A DNA stretch of 64,000 bases from JANMGV01 sp037440405 (lineage in GTDB: Bacteria; Planctomycetota; Planctomycetia; Pirellulales; Pirellulaceae), in NCBI GenBank assembly GCA_037440405.1, contig JBBIUE010000001.1, forward strand, positions 96,986-160,985, given 5' to 3'. This document shows positions 53,760-62,047 of this stretch, one piece after another (position 1 is the stretch's first letter; each line of letters opens with the position of its first letter). Under the pieces are notes generated by a model. The model did not search any database, was not told where the DNA came from, and worked only from the letters and a program-made list of their open reading frames with translations. A program made the translations under genes and the position numbers.

Positions 53760-54623
53760 CTAGCCTCCAATCTTTGTAGGAATGCGACTTGCTTGCGGAC
53801 GGGGTTCTTGGAGTGAACCGGTCCGAACCGGCAATATCGTTGGTGCGGTTAGATCTAAGGTCCCATCGCCGCTCGAAGTTGGCATGTCTGCTACAGCTGG
53901 CGAGCGATAGATGTCCTTGATTGGAAACCAATGCGGGCATCCAAACAGGAACTCGGAGTAATCCGTGTTGGCAGTCTGGTTTGGAGTGCGTGATCCAAGG
54001 CGAATGATCGCGACAGGACGCCCAAGTTGATCAGCGAAATGCAATGCATCTTGAGTGCCTGAAACGTCGAGAACTCGTTGAATCCCATCACCGTGACTGA
54101 TCGGATCGGCGATCTCGGCATCTTCCAGATAGACAACACGAGTAACCAAGTCGCCTCGCAACGCAGCCGCGATATCGTCTTCGTCGAACACGATCGGAAT
54201 CGGGAAACGGTGTTCCCGCTTTGGAGGAGAGTACAATCGGTCGATCAATTCGACGGATGGGAATAGTTCCTCGCCACCTTGGAATGAGATACCCCCTAAG
54301 CGGATTCGATAGGGCGTGCCGACCAGGAAAGCAGCTCTTCGTGGAGCAGGTTGAGCATCATCGAAGACGCCGTCCAGTGCCAGCGAGACAATCATCCCCT
54401 CCGGACCGCTGATTTCGACAGCTTGGAAATGCCCCAGAGTTTGTGGGCGGCGAAAGTGCTGACTGGCACCGATCAAGCCGGGCAACGCATCGTCGCGATA
54501 GAGCGGCCAGGTTCCGGAAGGCAAACCTTGCTGCGCGAATGCAGCCATGTGACCCCATTCTCCAACGACGAAGGTCAACATGCAGACGGCGATAACGAGT
54601 CTAGCTGCTGACTGGATCAACAT
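53760..54623 (-). CDS. Secreted protein, paralogue of the upstream gene (beta-rich, unknown)
   Basis: Frame opens at 54788, but ATG 54623 begins a signal peptide (A-R-L-V-I-A-V-C-M-L-T-F-V-V) preceded by AGGGA. The central region aligns by eye with the neighbour at 54724-55863: L-F-P-S-V-E-L-I-D parallels L-Y-P-T-L-E-V-G, I-V-F-D-E-D-D-I-A-A-A-L parallels V-Q-F-T-E-R-D-I-Q-A-A-I, V-T-R-V-V-Y-L-E-D parallels V-T-K-V-I-Y-L-P-D, and V-A-I-I-R-L-G parallels L-A-I-V-R-L-G. So the two are diverged duplicates. No known catalytic motif. 287 residues. Likely an envelope component. Confidence 0.75.
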   Translation of the reverse strand: MLIQSAARLVIAVCMLTFVVGEWGHMAAFAQQGLPSGTWPLYRDDALPGLIGASQHFRRPQTLGHFQAVEISGPEGMIVSLALDGVFDDAQPAPRRAAFLVGTPYRIRLGGISFQGGEELFPSVELIDRLYSPPKREHRFPIPIVFDEDDIAAALRGDLVTRVVYLEDAEIADPISHGDGIQRVLDVSGTQDALHFADQLGRPVAIIRLGSRTPNQTANTDYSEFLFGCPHWFPIKDIYRSPAVADMPTSSGDGTLDLTAPTILPVRTGSLQEPRPQASRIPTKIGG

Positions 54624-54667
54624 TGGCAGGTATCCCTTGCTTCTTCTTGGCGAGAAGACATGAAATA

Positions 54668-54694
54668 GGGTGGCTGAACATTGGTCAGCCACCC
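54668..54694 (-). terminator. Perfect 10-bp hairpin between the two paralogous genes
   Basis: GGGTGGCTGA (54668-54677) pairs with TCAGCCACCC (54685-54694) across a 7-base loop. It lies in the 100-base gap between the minus-strand gene ending at 54724 and the next starting at 54623. The strength suggests a partial terminator or mRNA-stabilising element that lowers expression of the two downstream genes. Confidence 0.65.
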
Positions 54695-54723
54695 TGAGGT
54701 CATCGTGATTGTGAGGAACCAAC

Positions 54724-55863
54724 CTAGCGGTTCGTTCCTGGCGGGCAATACTCGCCGCTACCGGCGCCACCGAAAGCATTGGGAGCAACCGATTGGCTTT
54801 GGCGATGTTGCAGTCCCATGCCGGTCGGATAGCCAGGATTGATGTTCTGCTCGCGAATGTAAGCTCGGCTTGCGGGCTGAGGATAGGAGTAGCCAGGCGA
54901 TTGCTTGACGTGAATCTTCATTTTCTCGACAGGATCAGGAATGTTCATGTGAGTATGATTCTTCATAACGTGCTTCTGCAAACCGGCTGGTGCTCCGAAT
55001 GGAATGTGTGGAGGACCGGGCAATCCGATCGGCGTTCCTGAGTAGGTCATGCCATACTGAGGGGCGGTAACGCCAGCGACATTATTTGGAGGATTCGCCC
55101 CGACCATTCCGTCTGGACCACAGTAGCCCCCAAACATGCTAGCAACGGGATAGCCACCGAACCCGCCTGCTCCGCCAGCCCCAGACAGTTCGATATCTTT
55201 GTTACCAAGTCGTACGATGGCGAGAATCGAACCGCGACGGTCTGCTTCGACGATCGGGTCCAGCCCTGGTTCCAAGTTCGTGCTGACGAGCGTGTCGATG
55301 CCGGTCAGTGCTTCGCCCTGGAATTGCGGATCAGGAAGGTAGATGACTTTCGTGACGAAATTCGAATCGATGGCAGCTTGTATATCGCGCTCCGTGAATT
55401 GAACTGGAACGGCATTGTGAGCCAGGTAAGCACCCGTGCGGTAAGTTGCTGTACCAACTTCGAGGGTCGGATAAAGTTCGATCCCTTCGTGGCCAGGAAT
55501 GTTGGTCAGTTTGAGCCTAAAGATGCCCCCTTGCTGGAATTCCAGTCGCCCAGGGACAACGAGCGGCTCACTACCGAAGGTGCCATCGCCGACGACATCG
55601 TAGTAGATGTGCATCGACTCCATGTCATTGAACAACACCTGGACGGGAGGGGCCGACATCATTCCGATGCCGGGACCGACAGGAATCGTCTCAGGCATGA
55701 TGACACCCGGACCTGGGCCACCCACCATCGGGCCAGGTTCGGCTAAACGTGCCGCTGGGGGCATATTGTGACGAATACCGTCAATGGCACTGGCCGGACG
55801 CTGGACCCAAGCAATGGATAGACCGAGCGCGGCCAGGACTCCCAAGAACTTTCGCATCCTCAT
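54724..55863 (-). CDS. Secreted protein with Gly/Pro-rich flanks, paralogue of the downstream gene
   Basis: 379 residues with a signal peptide (L-G-V-L-A-A-L-G-L-S-I-A). An early Pro/Gly segment is followed by the shared domain (about residues 80-225, including G-I-F-R-L-K-L-T-N-I-P, V-Q-F-T-E-R-D-I-Q-A-A-I and V-I-Y-L-P-D) and a long Gly/Pro/His-rich tail. ATG at 55857 is an alternative. A purine-rich AGGGGGAAAAA lies directly upstream. First gene of the three-gene cluster. No family recognised; composition suggests an extracytoplasmic structural protein. Confidence 0.75.
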   Translation of the reverse strand: MRMRKFLGVLAALGLSIAWVQRPASAIDGIRHNMPPAARLAEPGPMVGGPGPGVIMPETIPVGPGIGMMSAPPVQVLFNDMESMHIYYDVVGDGTFGSEPLVVPGRLEFQQGGIFRLKLTNIPGHEGIELYPTLEVGTATYRTGAYLAHNAVPVQFTERDIQAAIDSNFVTKVIYLPDPQFQGEALTGIDTLVSTNLEPGLDPIVEADRRGSILAIVRLGNKDIELSGAGGAGGFGGYPVASMFGGYCGPDGMVGANPPNNVAGVTAPQYGMTYSGTPIGLPGPPHIPFGAPAGLQKHVMKNHTHMNIPDPVEKMKIHVKQSPGYSYPQPASRAYIREQNINPGYPTGMGLQHRQSQSVAPNAFGGAGSGEYCPPGTNR

Positions 55864-56169
55864 TTTTTCCCCCTGGACCTAAATTTGGGTTCGTCGGCCA
55901 ACCGGCACCGAGTTGCAAGGTGCTTGGCGGCTACTTCGATGAATAAACCGTGTGGCTGGCTCGCTGGATCACCATAAAGCCTGAACGAAATCCGACTGGA
56001 CATCACTTTCGATGGTCGCCTAGAATCCGGCAGGCGACAACGTGCTCGCTGCCCGTTTCAGGCTTCGCACCGTTCGGACAATGTACCTTCGAACGATGCG
56101 CCAGAAAGCTTGTTCTATTGTTCGGCCAGTTCGCGAAGGAATCTTTGATAAAATCGGCATAACCGCTTC
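55864..56169. promoter_or_regulatory. Divergent region between the secreted cluster and the 56170 gene
   Basis: 306 bases. Contains the promoter of the minus-strand cluster and of the plus-strand gene at 56170. No gene, repeat or recognisable operator seen. Confidence 0.4.
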
Positions 56170-57171
56170 ATGACGTCCGCACCCGCTGAAATTGCCTGCC
56201 ATCTAGTTCAAGTCTCCCGATTGCGAAATTTCGCGAAAACGCTGTGTTTTGCGGTTTCCGTCGGCCTCGTTTGGTTAGCTTGCATTCGATGCGCAGCCGC
56301 ACAGTCGTCCATGGCTGACTTTACGAGGGATGCAACTTCGGCCGTGATCAACGATCCAAACGCACTGGTTCTACAAGCGGTGGAGCAATCGGTGTGGGGA
56401 TCCAGCCTGCGTTGTACGGTTCGCCAACGGACGTTTCTGTACGACTCAGAGTACCTAGGAGTCGGCCGATACTATCACGCTGGGCAAGGGACAGGACAGT
56501 TTCGGCTGGATATGCAGTTTGCCGACGGGGACAACATCTCCAACATGCTTCAGGTCAGCGATGGTCGGCTGATGTGGACGATCTCGCGTGCCAGCGAACC
56601 ACTTCGGAAGGTCCACCTCGATCGACTTCGACAGTTCTTTGCCCATTTGGGACGCAGATCCAACCGACCTGATGTTTCGCTCTACCTAGCTATCGGAGGA
56701 CAGCCTGAATCGCTCCGATTTTTGTACCATCGCTATCGCTGGTACAAGATCTATGCAGGCAATATCCAGGACGTGCCGGTCTGGCAGTTGATCGGAACAC
56801 TGCGAACACAATTACCAAACCCGGCCACTGCAGCGCAAGTAGATATGGCTGCATTCAAACAGGAGACGGAAGAATACACTCCAACCGATGTCCGATTAAC
56901 CTTGATTCGAGAAGGGAATCTTCCCCTTTTTCCCATTCAGATCGAATACTTCCGTCGGAAAGACGAAACCTCATCAAAACAAGGGAAAGAATCGGGGGGC
57001 CTGATTCCCTATTCGATCATTGAGTATTTTGATGTCGTGAGCCCGATCGAAATGACAGCCGAGTTGTTTCAGCATCATGTTCCGGAAGACGCCGAGCGCA
57101 TCGAGGACGAAACAGGATTGTACCTTCCTCCAGCCGCTCTCACCAAGGCTCGAGAGAAGACGCTTCGATAG
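56170..57171 (+). CDS. Exported protein of unknown function (possibly LolA-like fold)
   Basis: 333 residues with an uncleaved or cleaved signal segment (about residues 22-45, ending C-A-A-A-Q). The mature part is rich in beta strands with alternating hydrophobic residues and R/Q/Y motifs (R-F-L-Y-H-R-Y-R-W-Y-K-I-Y). Such pattern recalls periplasmic lipoprotein-carrier (LolA-like) folds, but I cannot confirm it. The 3' end, including the TAG stop, lies inside a 36-bp sequence that recurs 73 bases downstream. No recognisable partner nearby. Confidence 0.7.
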   Translation: MTSAPAEIACHLVQVSRLRNFAKTLCFAVSVGLVWLACIRCAAAQSSMADFTRDATSAVINDPNALVLQAVEQSVWGSSLRCTVRQRTFLYDSEYLGVGRYYHAGQGTGQFRLDMQFADGDNISNMLQVSDGRLMWTISRASEPLRKVHLDRLRQFFAHLGRRSNRPDVSLYLAIGGQPESLRFLYHRYRWYKIYAGNIQDVPVWQLIGTLRTQLPNPATAAQVDMAAFKQETEEYTPTDVRLTLIREGNLPLFPIQIEYFRRKDETSSKQGKESGGLIPYSIIEYFDVVSPIEMTAELFQHHVPEDAERIEDETGLYLPPAALTKAREKTLR

Positions 57172-57181
57172 TGATCGCCGC
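57146..57181 (+). repeat. 36-bp direct repeat, copy 1 (spans the stop codon)
   Basis: A 36-base segment identical to 57219-57254, beginning AGGCTCGAGAG. It covers the last 24 coding bases, the stop codon and the next nine bases of the 56170 gene. Confidence 0.85.
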
Positions 57182-57218
57182 GTTGTTTGTCGCAAGCCGC
57201 ACCGATGCGATGGATGCC

Positions 57219-57254
57219 AGGCTCGAGAGAAGACGCTTCGATAGTGATCGCCGC
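57219..57254 (+). repeat. 36-bp direct repeat, copy 2
   Basis: Identical to 57146-57181, offset by 73 bases, in the intergenic region after the gene. Flanking bases diverge abruptly on both sides, as expected for a local duplication. A tandem duplication with partial loss of the intervening segment would explain it. Confidence 0.85.
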
Positions 57255-57371
57255 AGCCATTCTCGCAGCAGGTCGAGCCGAAGAGTTGCCTGCCAGAACC
57301 GGCAGACGGTGTTTTCACCCTTCGGTCCTAAGAGGATCCATTGGTATTTCAGTCCGTAACGAATTCAGTAA

Positions 57372-57872
57372 CTACGTTTTGGGGTTCGTCGTTTTCGCAG
57401 CGTACAGCTCAGCGAATTCGAGTGTCCAGCGGTCCAGCAGTTGCTGGTAATGTTGAATATCGACCTCATGGACGGGTTGAAAATGGCCCCGCTGAAAAAG
57501 TTCCCGATTCGCGATGGTCCCTCGAGCTTGGAGATCAAGCACGTAGAACTCATTGATCGGTCGAACGGTTATCTCGAATCGGCTGTAACGATTCGAACGA
57601 GTGCGTCCATCGACGTAGACGTCGTCGCGGGCACATGCTGTTCCCCAACCGGCTTCACCAAAAACCGATTCGATTCGAAATCCGGGAAAATGGTCCGCCA
57701 GTTTACGAATAACGCGATCAATATACTCGGTCAGGCTCAATCGCAACTTGCTGTGCAGATTCTTGAACTCGGCGATCTGCGATGCGCGCCGAGCGTCCTC
57801 GCCATGTTCGAGCTTTCCCTTCGCTTCGCCTCGTCGGATGGCAGCCTTGAGCTGCTGTTCGAATTCATTCAT
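57372..57872 (-). CDS. Small conserved-looking cytoplasmic protein, unknown
   Basis: ATG 57872 overlaps the 3' end of the Tex-like gene by eight bases; the longer frame to 58052 is a shadow of that gene. 166 residues, N-terminal helices (M-N-E-F-E-Q-Q-L-K-A-A-I-R-R-G-E-A-K-G), then an alpha/beta part with G-F-R-I-E-S-V-F-G-E-A-G-W-G-T-A-C-A-R-D-D and R-Y-S-R-F-E-I-T-V-R-P. No signal peptide. I recognise no family. Overlap with the Tex-like gene indicates translational coupling and perhaps a shared function in RNA metabolism. Confidence 0.72.
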   Translation of the reverse strand: MNEFEQQLKAAIRRGEAKGKLEHGEDARRASQIAEFKNLHSKLRLSLTEYIDRVIRKLADHFPGFRIESVFGEAGWGTACARDDVYVDGRTRSNRYSRFEITVRPINEFYVLDLQARGTIANRELFQRGHFQPVHEVDIQHYQQLLDRWTLEFAELYAAKTTNPKT

Positions 57873-60800
57873 GGCCAGACGGTGATTGATCCAGATCTTT
57901 GTTCGTAATCGACTCGCCGTTGGTTGGTTGGTAGTTTGATTGCAAATCAACCATTGCATCTGCAGAATCTGCGACGGTCGCGATCTGTGGAGAAGCGAGC
58001 GTAGCGGCAGCGACAGGTTCTCCATCGGCAGATGACAGCGGCATGGAAGCATCCTCCGATGGTACTCGCTGACCTTGGTAGTACTGCATCAGATCAGAGA
58101 AAGATCGGAGCGGCTCTTTCCCTTTTTGCATGGCGTCCGTGATCGGTACGGCGGGCTTAGCAAGCTTCAGCTTCTCATTGCGTTCAGCGATCACTTCTCG
58201 AACTTCGCGTTTTTCATCGCGGCGGTTTCGATTGCTGGAATGTCGATCGCGGTCTCGATGGGGCTGCCGATTTCCGCCCGCGCCCTTACCGGGTTCGTTC
58301 GTACGAGACCCTGATCCACTTCTCCGATCCTGGTTTCCCTGACCTGAATTTCCTCGTTCACGTGAATTACCGATGGGTTGGCGTTCGGAGCGATCATCCC
58401 GATTGCCATCCTTTCCGCGAGTAGCACCCTGGCGGTTGCGACCTCGGTTGTCCAAATTGTGTTGGTCCATACGAGCGGATTCTTCGCGCTCGGGGCGGAT
58501 GACTTCGGTTCCCGGTGGGATAGCAGACAAAGCGACCCGCCGTTTGGCAACGTCGACCTCATTGACCCAAACTTGCACCAAATCCCCGACTTGAAAGATT
58601 TGATGCGGGTCCTCGGAATAATAAGCCGACATTCGGCTGACGTGGATGAGTCCCGTACAATCCGATCCCAAGTCAGCGAATGCTCCATAGTCAGCAACTC
58701 CACTTACAACTCCCCAATGCGTGACGCCGGCGCTCAACCGATCGAGTGAGGGCACATAGGTGGATAAGGGAATCGATGGAGTATCACATCGGACGTCGTG
58801 GAATGGATCTTGCAAACACCGTGCAACATGGCGCAATTTATCACGCCCGACTTGCCAGCTTCTCGCCAGCTTTTCAATATCGATGGAGAGCTGTGATTGG
58901 CTCTTTGCCGAACAACTTTCCTGCAATCGCGAAAACACTTCTCGAATCTGCTGCGTGATCGCATCCGTCAAAGACGCTGTGTCAGAGGCTGACTGGGTAT
59001 TTTCAGCATCAACCATCTCGGACGAGGTCGCTGTCGCCACACTCTCTGTAACGATCGCGTCCGACTCACTAGAGAGGGAAGATGCTGCTTCACTCGAAGC
59101 CTTCTCAGCATCCGCCGGTGGCGGTGTGGACTCGGATGCATTCGAATCCAGGGAGGCCGTACTTTCCGTGAACTCATTCTGGAGAATAGCAACATCGGTC
59201 AAGCTCTCGGCATCGATCTGAACTTCACGCGATTCTCCTTCCGAAGACGGAGGATCGTGCTCCTCCGAGTCGGAGGACGATGGGTCCGCTTGCGTGGTTT
59301 CCAAAGTCGCTTCAGCCAGGATCGACGACTTCGACCACCCCGGTGGGGCGTTTGGCGGTGCTGGAATTCCAGCATTCGAAATGAGTCTTTGGGACAAACG
59401 ATAGTCTTCGGGGTGAATGGCGGTTGCGTCAAGACACTCCGCGCTTCCGAACACTCGAAGAAATCCGATGGCTTGGCGAATCCGAGCTTCATCGAGTGTC
59501 CCCTGAAGGGCGGCGATCAGTTGCTGACGACTTTCGATCTGACCAGCTTGGCGAGCTTTGACCAACGCTTCAACCGCAGCATTGTTCAGCCCGGGGACAA
59601 GCCTAAGCACATGCTCCGGAGCATTCCAAAAGTCGATTCCGCGGGCGGCGATGGTAGCGGAAATAGCTTGTTGAAGTCCCTCATGCAACATTGGCTCCGG
59701 GAGTTCCCGCACGTAACTTCCCAAACGTAACTTGGTTGCATCAATCTTGAGAATCTCATGCAAAGGATCCTGTAAGCGACGGGCAAGCCAAACTGCACAG
59801 CGATGACGGCGAGAGATGTTCGGCAGTTCTTGCAGTGCCAAACGAGTGGCGCCATAAGCATCCGCTCCAGCTCGATCCACCATAGTCCAACTTAGGGTTC
59901 CTTCGGGCGATCTTGCAAGCAATTGCTGAATCGTATGGATCAAATAACGCCGGGAAGGTCCATTCGAGAGAGCAACCAATGCGACACGGTAGCGACGCAT
60001 GCTTTCGGAAAGCATGGAGACATTTTGAGCAACCACGTCGGGACGGCTGGAATTACACGGAATGTCGTCGATATGCAACACCTCCCCCGACTCGTCGATG
60101 ATTGCCACCGCAGCCATCTTGGGCCCGATCGCATCAATCACCATCAGCCGATGGCGACCCAACGGGCGCTGCGCAAGTACGGAAAGCAAATGCTCCACGG
60201 CGGCCTCGGTAAGCTCGACATGTGCAACTTCTTCCAGCTCAGCGAATACGTCTTGCTCAAGCTTGGGCGCGATGTGACTGATGGCTTCGTTTGCAACGGA
60301 CAACAACCAGTCATGCATCGGATGACGACCTTGGCACAAAGCGTTTCTCGCTGCCTGCACCATGTAGTTGCGATCGTATTCGAAGTGAAGCTGCAACAAC
60401 TGAGAGCGCTGCCCCCTACCCAGCATGAGGACCTGATACGGCGATAGCCGATGCAGAGCTCTTCGCAGCTTGGCATAGGGTTCGAGCAAGCTTCTCAACC
60501 AGCGTCGTCGTCGTTGACGCGGCGAAAGTCGAGCCTCGGAGCGAATGGTTCTAAAATTGTCGTGCTTCTTTTTCTTGTCACCGTTCTTCTTCTTTGAGCC
60601 AAAGCCAACTTCGAGCGTACTCGTCGAAGACGCCGGATCGACTTGCTCTGAAGGCTGATTCAGAGGCGCTGAAACTTCTGCCAAAGTTTGGTCCGTCAGA
60701 TTCTCGCCATGGGAAGGCTCTGCTTGCTCAGCGGCGATTGGCAATTCAGCCAGGTTGTTTGGGATAGTCGTATCCGCCATTTCAGGTTGACTAGACGGCT

Positions 60801-61467
60801 CTGATGAGAGGGACGTTTCCATCGATGCCGAAGCACCCGATGGCTGGTCGGATCCGTCCTCTTCTGACACCGTATTCTTTTCGGTGATACTTTCAACCCG
60901 GACCACTGCCCGACGAAGGATGTGGTTGGCAAGTTTATCAAGGAGTACCACATCCTCTGAGAGGAGCAGCGTCATCCAGCGACGTGCTTGCTGTAGGAGG
61001 GAATCCGCTTCCTCGGGATTGACGAACCATTTTTCAGCAATCCACTGGTTGATATCCGATGGGGCATCCTGGCCCTGCATGGTCAGGATGGCCTGACCGA
61101 TCTCGGCCGCGAGTGGCGATTTCTGAGCAACGCTTTTCGCTCCCTTCTTCGATCGAACTCCACGGGTGAGACGATCGAGCGCAGCGATGGAGTTTGCGCG
61201 ATCGAGGATTTCTCGATGGGGACCGGGCTGACCCGTTTCGACTTCCCATTGCGAGAGCACTTCCTGCCTATGCTTGGAAACTCGATCGTTGTAGTCGACC
61301 TGGCGCTTCAATCGAAACAATGCACGTAGATCGAGTTGGCCAATCTCATCCGATCGGTAGGACGCAAGGAACGCAGGGTCGAACCCCTGCCGCAAAAGAT
61401 CAATAGGTCGCTTGAGTTGCTCCTCCGAACGCCGAAGGGTGCGAGCAATCGCTTGAAGCTGAGTCAT
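57865..61467 (-). CDS. Expanded Tex-like RNA-binding protein with S1 domain
   Basis: 1200 residues (1213 if translation starts at 61506), against about 770 for Tex. N-terminal helical Tex region (L-R-R-S-E-E-Q-L-K-R-P-I-D-L-L-R-Q-G-F-D), a low-complexity Ser/Glu/Lys insert (about residues 205-320), a YqgF-like domain (about 430-580; V-I-D-A-I-G-P-K-M-A-A-V-A-I-I-D), a helix-hairpin-helix region (about 625-690; L-V-P-G-L-N-N-A-A-V-E-A-L-V), a second acidic disordered insert (about 725-850), one S1 domain (about 935-1000; G-V-V-S-G-V-A-D-Y-G-A-F-A-D-L), and an Arg/Gly/Asn-rich tail. The canonical Tex motif V-G-Q-Y-Q-H-D is not seen (K-L-R-L-G-S-Y-V-R-E-L instead). Probably RNA or nucleic-acid binding. 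Confidence 0.82.
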   Translation of the reverse strand: MTQLQAIARTLRRSEEQLKRPIDLLRQGFDPAFLASYRSDEIGQLDLRALFRLKRQVDYNDRVSKHRQEVLSQWEVETGQPGPHREILDRANSIAALDRLTRGVRSKKGAKSVAQKSPLAAEIGQAILTMQGQDAPSDINQWIAEKWFVNPEEADSLLQQARRWMTLLLSEDVVLLDKLANHILRRAVVRVESITEKNTVSEEDGSDQPSGASASMETSLSSEPSSQPEMADTTIPNNLAELPIAAEQAEPSHGENLTDQTLAEVSAPLNQPSEQVDPASSTSTLEVGFGSKKKNGDKKKKHDNFRTIRSEARLSPRQRRRRWLRSLLEPYAKLRRALHRLSPYQVLMLGRGQRSQLLQLHFEYDRNYMVQAARNALCQGRHPMHDWLLSVANEAISHIAPKLEQDVFAELEEVAHVELTEAAVEHLLSVLAQRPLGRHRLMVIDAIGPKMAAVAIIDESGEVLHIDDIPCNSSRPDVVAQNVSMLSESMRRYRVALVALSNGPSRRYLIHTIQQLLARSPEGTLSWTMVDRAGADAYGATRLALQELPNISRRHRCAVWLARRLQDPLHEILKIDATKLRLGSYVRELPEPMLHEGLQQAISATIAARGIDFWNAPEHVLRLVPGLNNAAVEALVKARQAGQIESRQQLIAALQGTLDEARIRQAIGFLRVFGSAECLDATAIHPEDYRLSQRLISNAGIPAPPNAPPGWSKSSILAEATLETTQADPSSSDSEEHDPPSSEGESREVQIDAESLTDVAILQNEFTESTASLDSNASESTPPPADAEKASSEAASSLSSESDAIVTESVATATSSEMVDAENTQSASDTASLTDAITQQIREVFSRLQESCSAKSQSQLSIDIEKLARSWQVGRDKLRHVARCLQDPFHDVRCDTPSIPLSTYVPSLDRLSAGVTHWGVVSGVADYGAFADLGSDCTGLIHVSRMSAYYSEDPHQIFQVGDLVQVWVNEVDVAKRRVALSAIPPGTEVIRPEREESARMDQHNLDNRGRNRQGATRGKDGNRDDRSERQPIGNSRERGNSGQGNQDRRSGSGSRTNEPGKGAGGNRQPHRDRDRHSSNRNRRDEKREVREVIAERNEKLKLAKPAVPITDAMQKGKEPLRSFSDLMQYYQGQRVPSEDASMPLSSADGEPVAAATLASPQIATVADSADAMVDLQSNYQPTNGESITNKDLDQSPSGHE

Positions 61468-61743
61468 ATTCTGTGAGCGTCCGTTGTGGACAGGTGCCCA
61501 ATCCATGTCGGCACCGGTATAGGTTGCATAAATAGCCGTTTCCTGCGGCTGACGATCGGAATCTATCGAAAGTAGCTAGCTATTGTCAAGTTGTGAAGTC
61601 GAGAGGCCACAACATTCTACCAGGAACTTATCCAGTTTGTGCAAATCTTCAATTCTCGAAAATCGAAAAACTCACTCATGTAGCTACTGCAGGTCGTTCG
61701 ATAAACGACTCCGCGTAGTAGCGAACAAGGAAGGATTGCTGGA

Positions 61744-61965
61744 ATGGAATCGAGAAGATTGCGAATTGCTCCGGAAACTCGATGTGAACCCTTAGTCGAT
61801 CAGAGCACTAAGTGTATCCGTTTGAGAGATTTGCTCAATGTGTTGCGCGATGCAAACGGGAAAAATTTGGCGTGGCTGGATGACTTTTCAGAAGATCCAG
61901 TGGAAGTAACCAACGACCTTTACGAAGTGCTTTCCGTTTACCAACAACTGGCGCGAGCAGCGTAG
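61744..61965 (+). CDS. Small acidic protein, tentative
   Basis: 73 residues from ATG 61744. The second half (C-I-R-L-R-D-L-L-N-V-L-R-D-A-N-G-K-N-L-A, then D-D-P-like acidic patch and V-T-N-D-L-Y-E-V-L-S-V-Y-Q-Q-L) is strongly amphipathic and protein-like. It lies between the divergent Tex-like start and the hydrolase end. No ribosome-binding site is obvious and I know no family, so it is a reasonable but unproven gene. Confidence 0.5.
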   Translation: MESRRLRIAPETRCEPLVDQSTKCIRLRDLLNVLRDANGKNLAWLDDFSEDPVEVTNDLYEVLSVYQQLARAA

Positions 61966-62047
61966 GGAAGTCGGAATCTGCTTCGCTACGAAATCGACGG
62001 TTAGCACGCATCCCGTTCGTACCTTCGTGCGATTCTTCGATTGCAAG

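Noticed and set aside
57181..57450. Open frames after the second 36-bp repeat
   Set aside because: They arise from the duplicated segment read in another frame and overlap the 3' end of the minus-strand gene at 57372.
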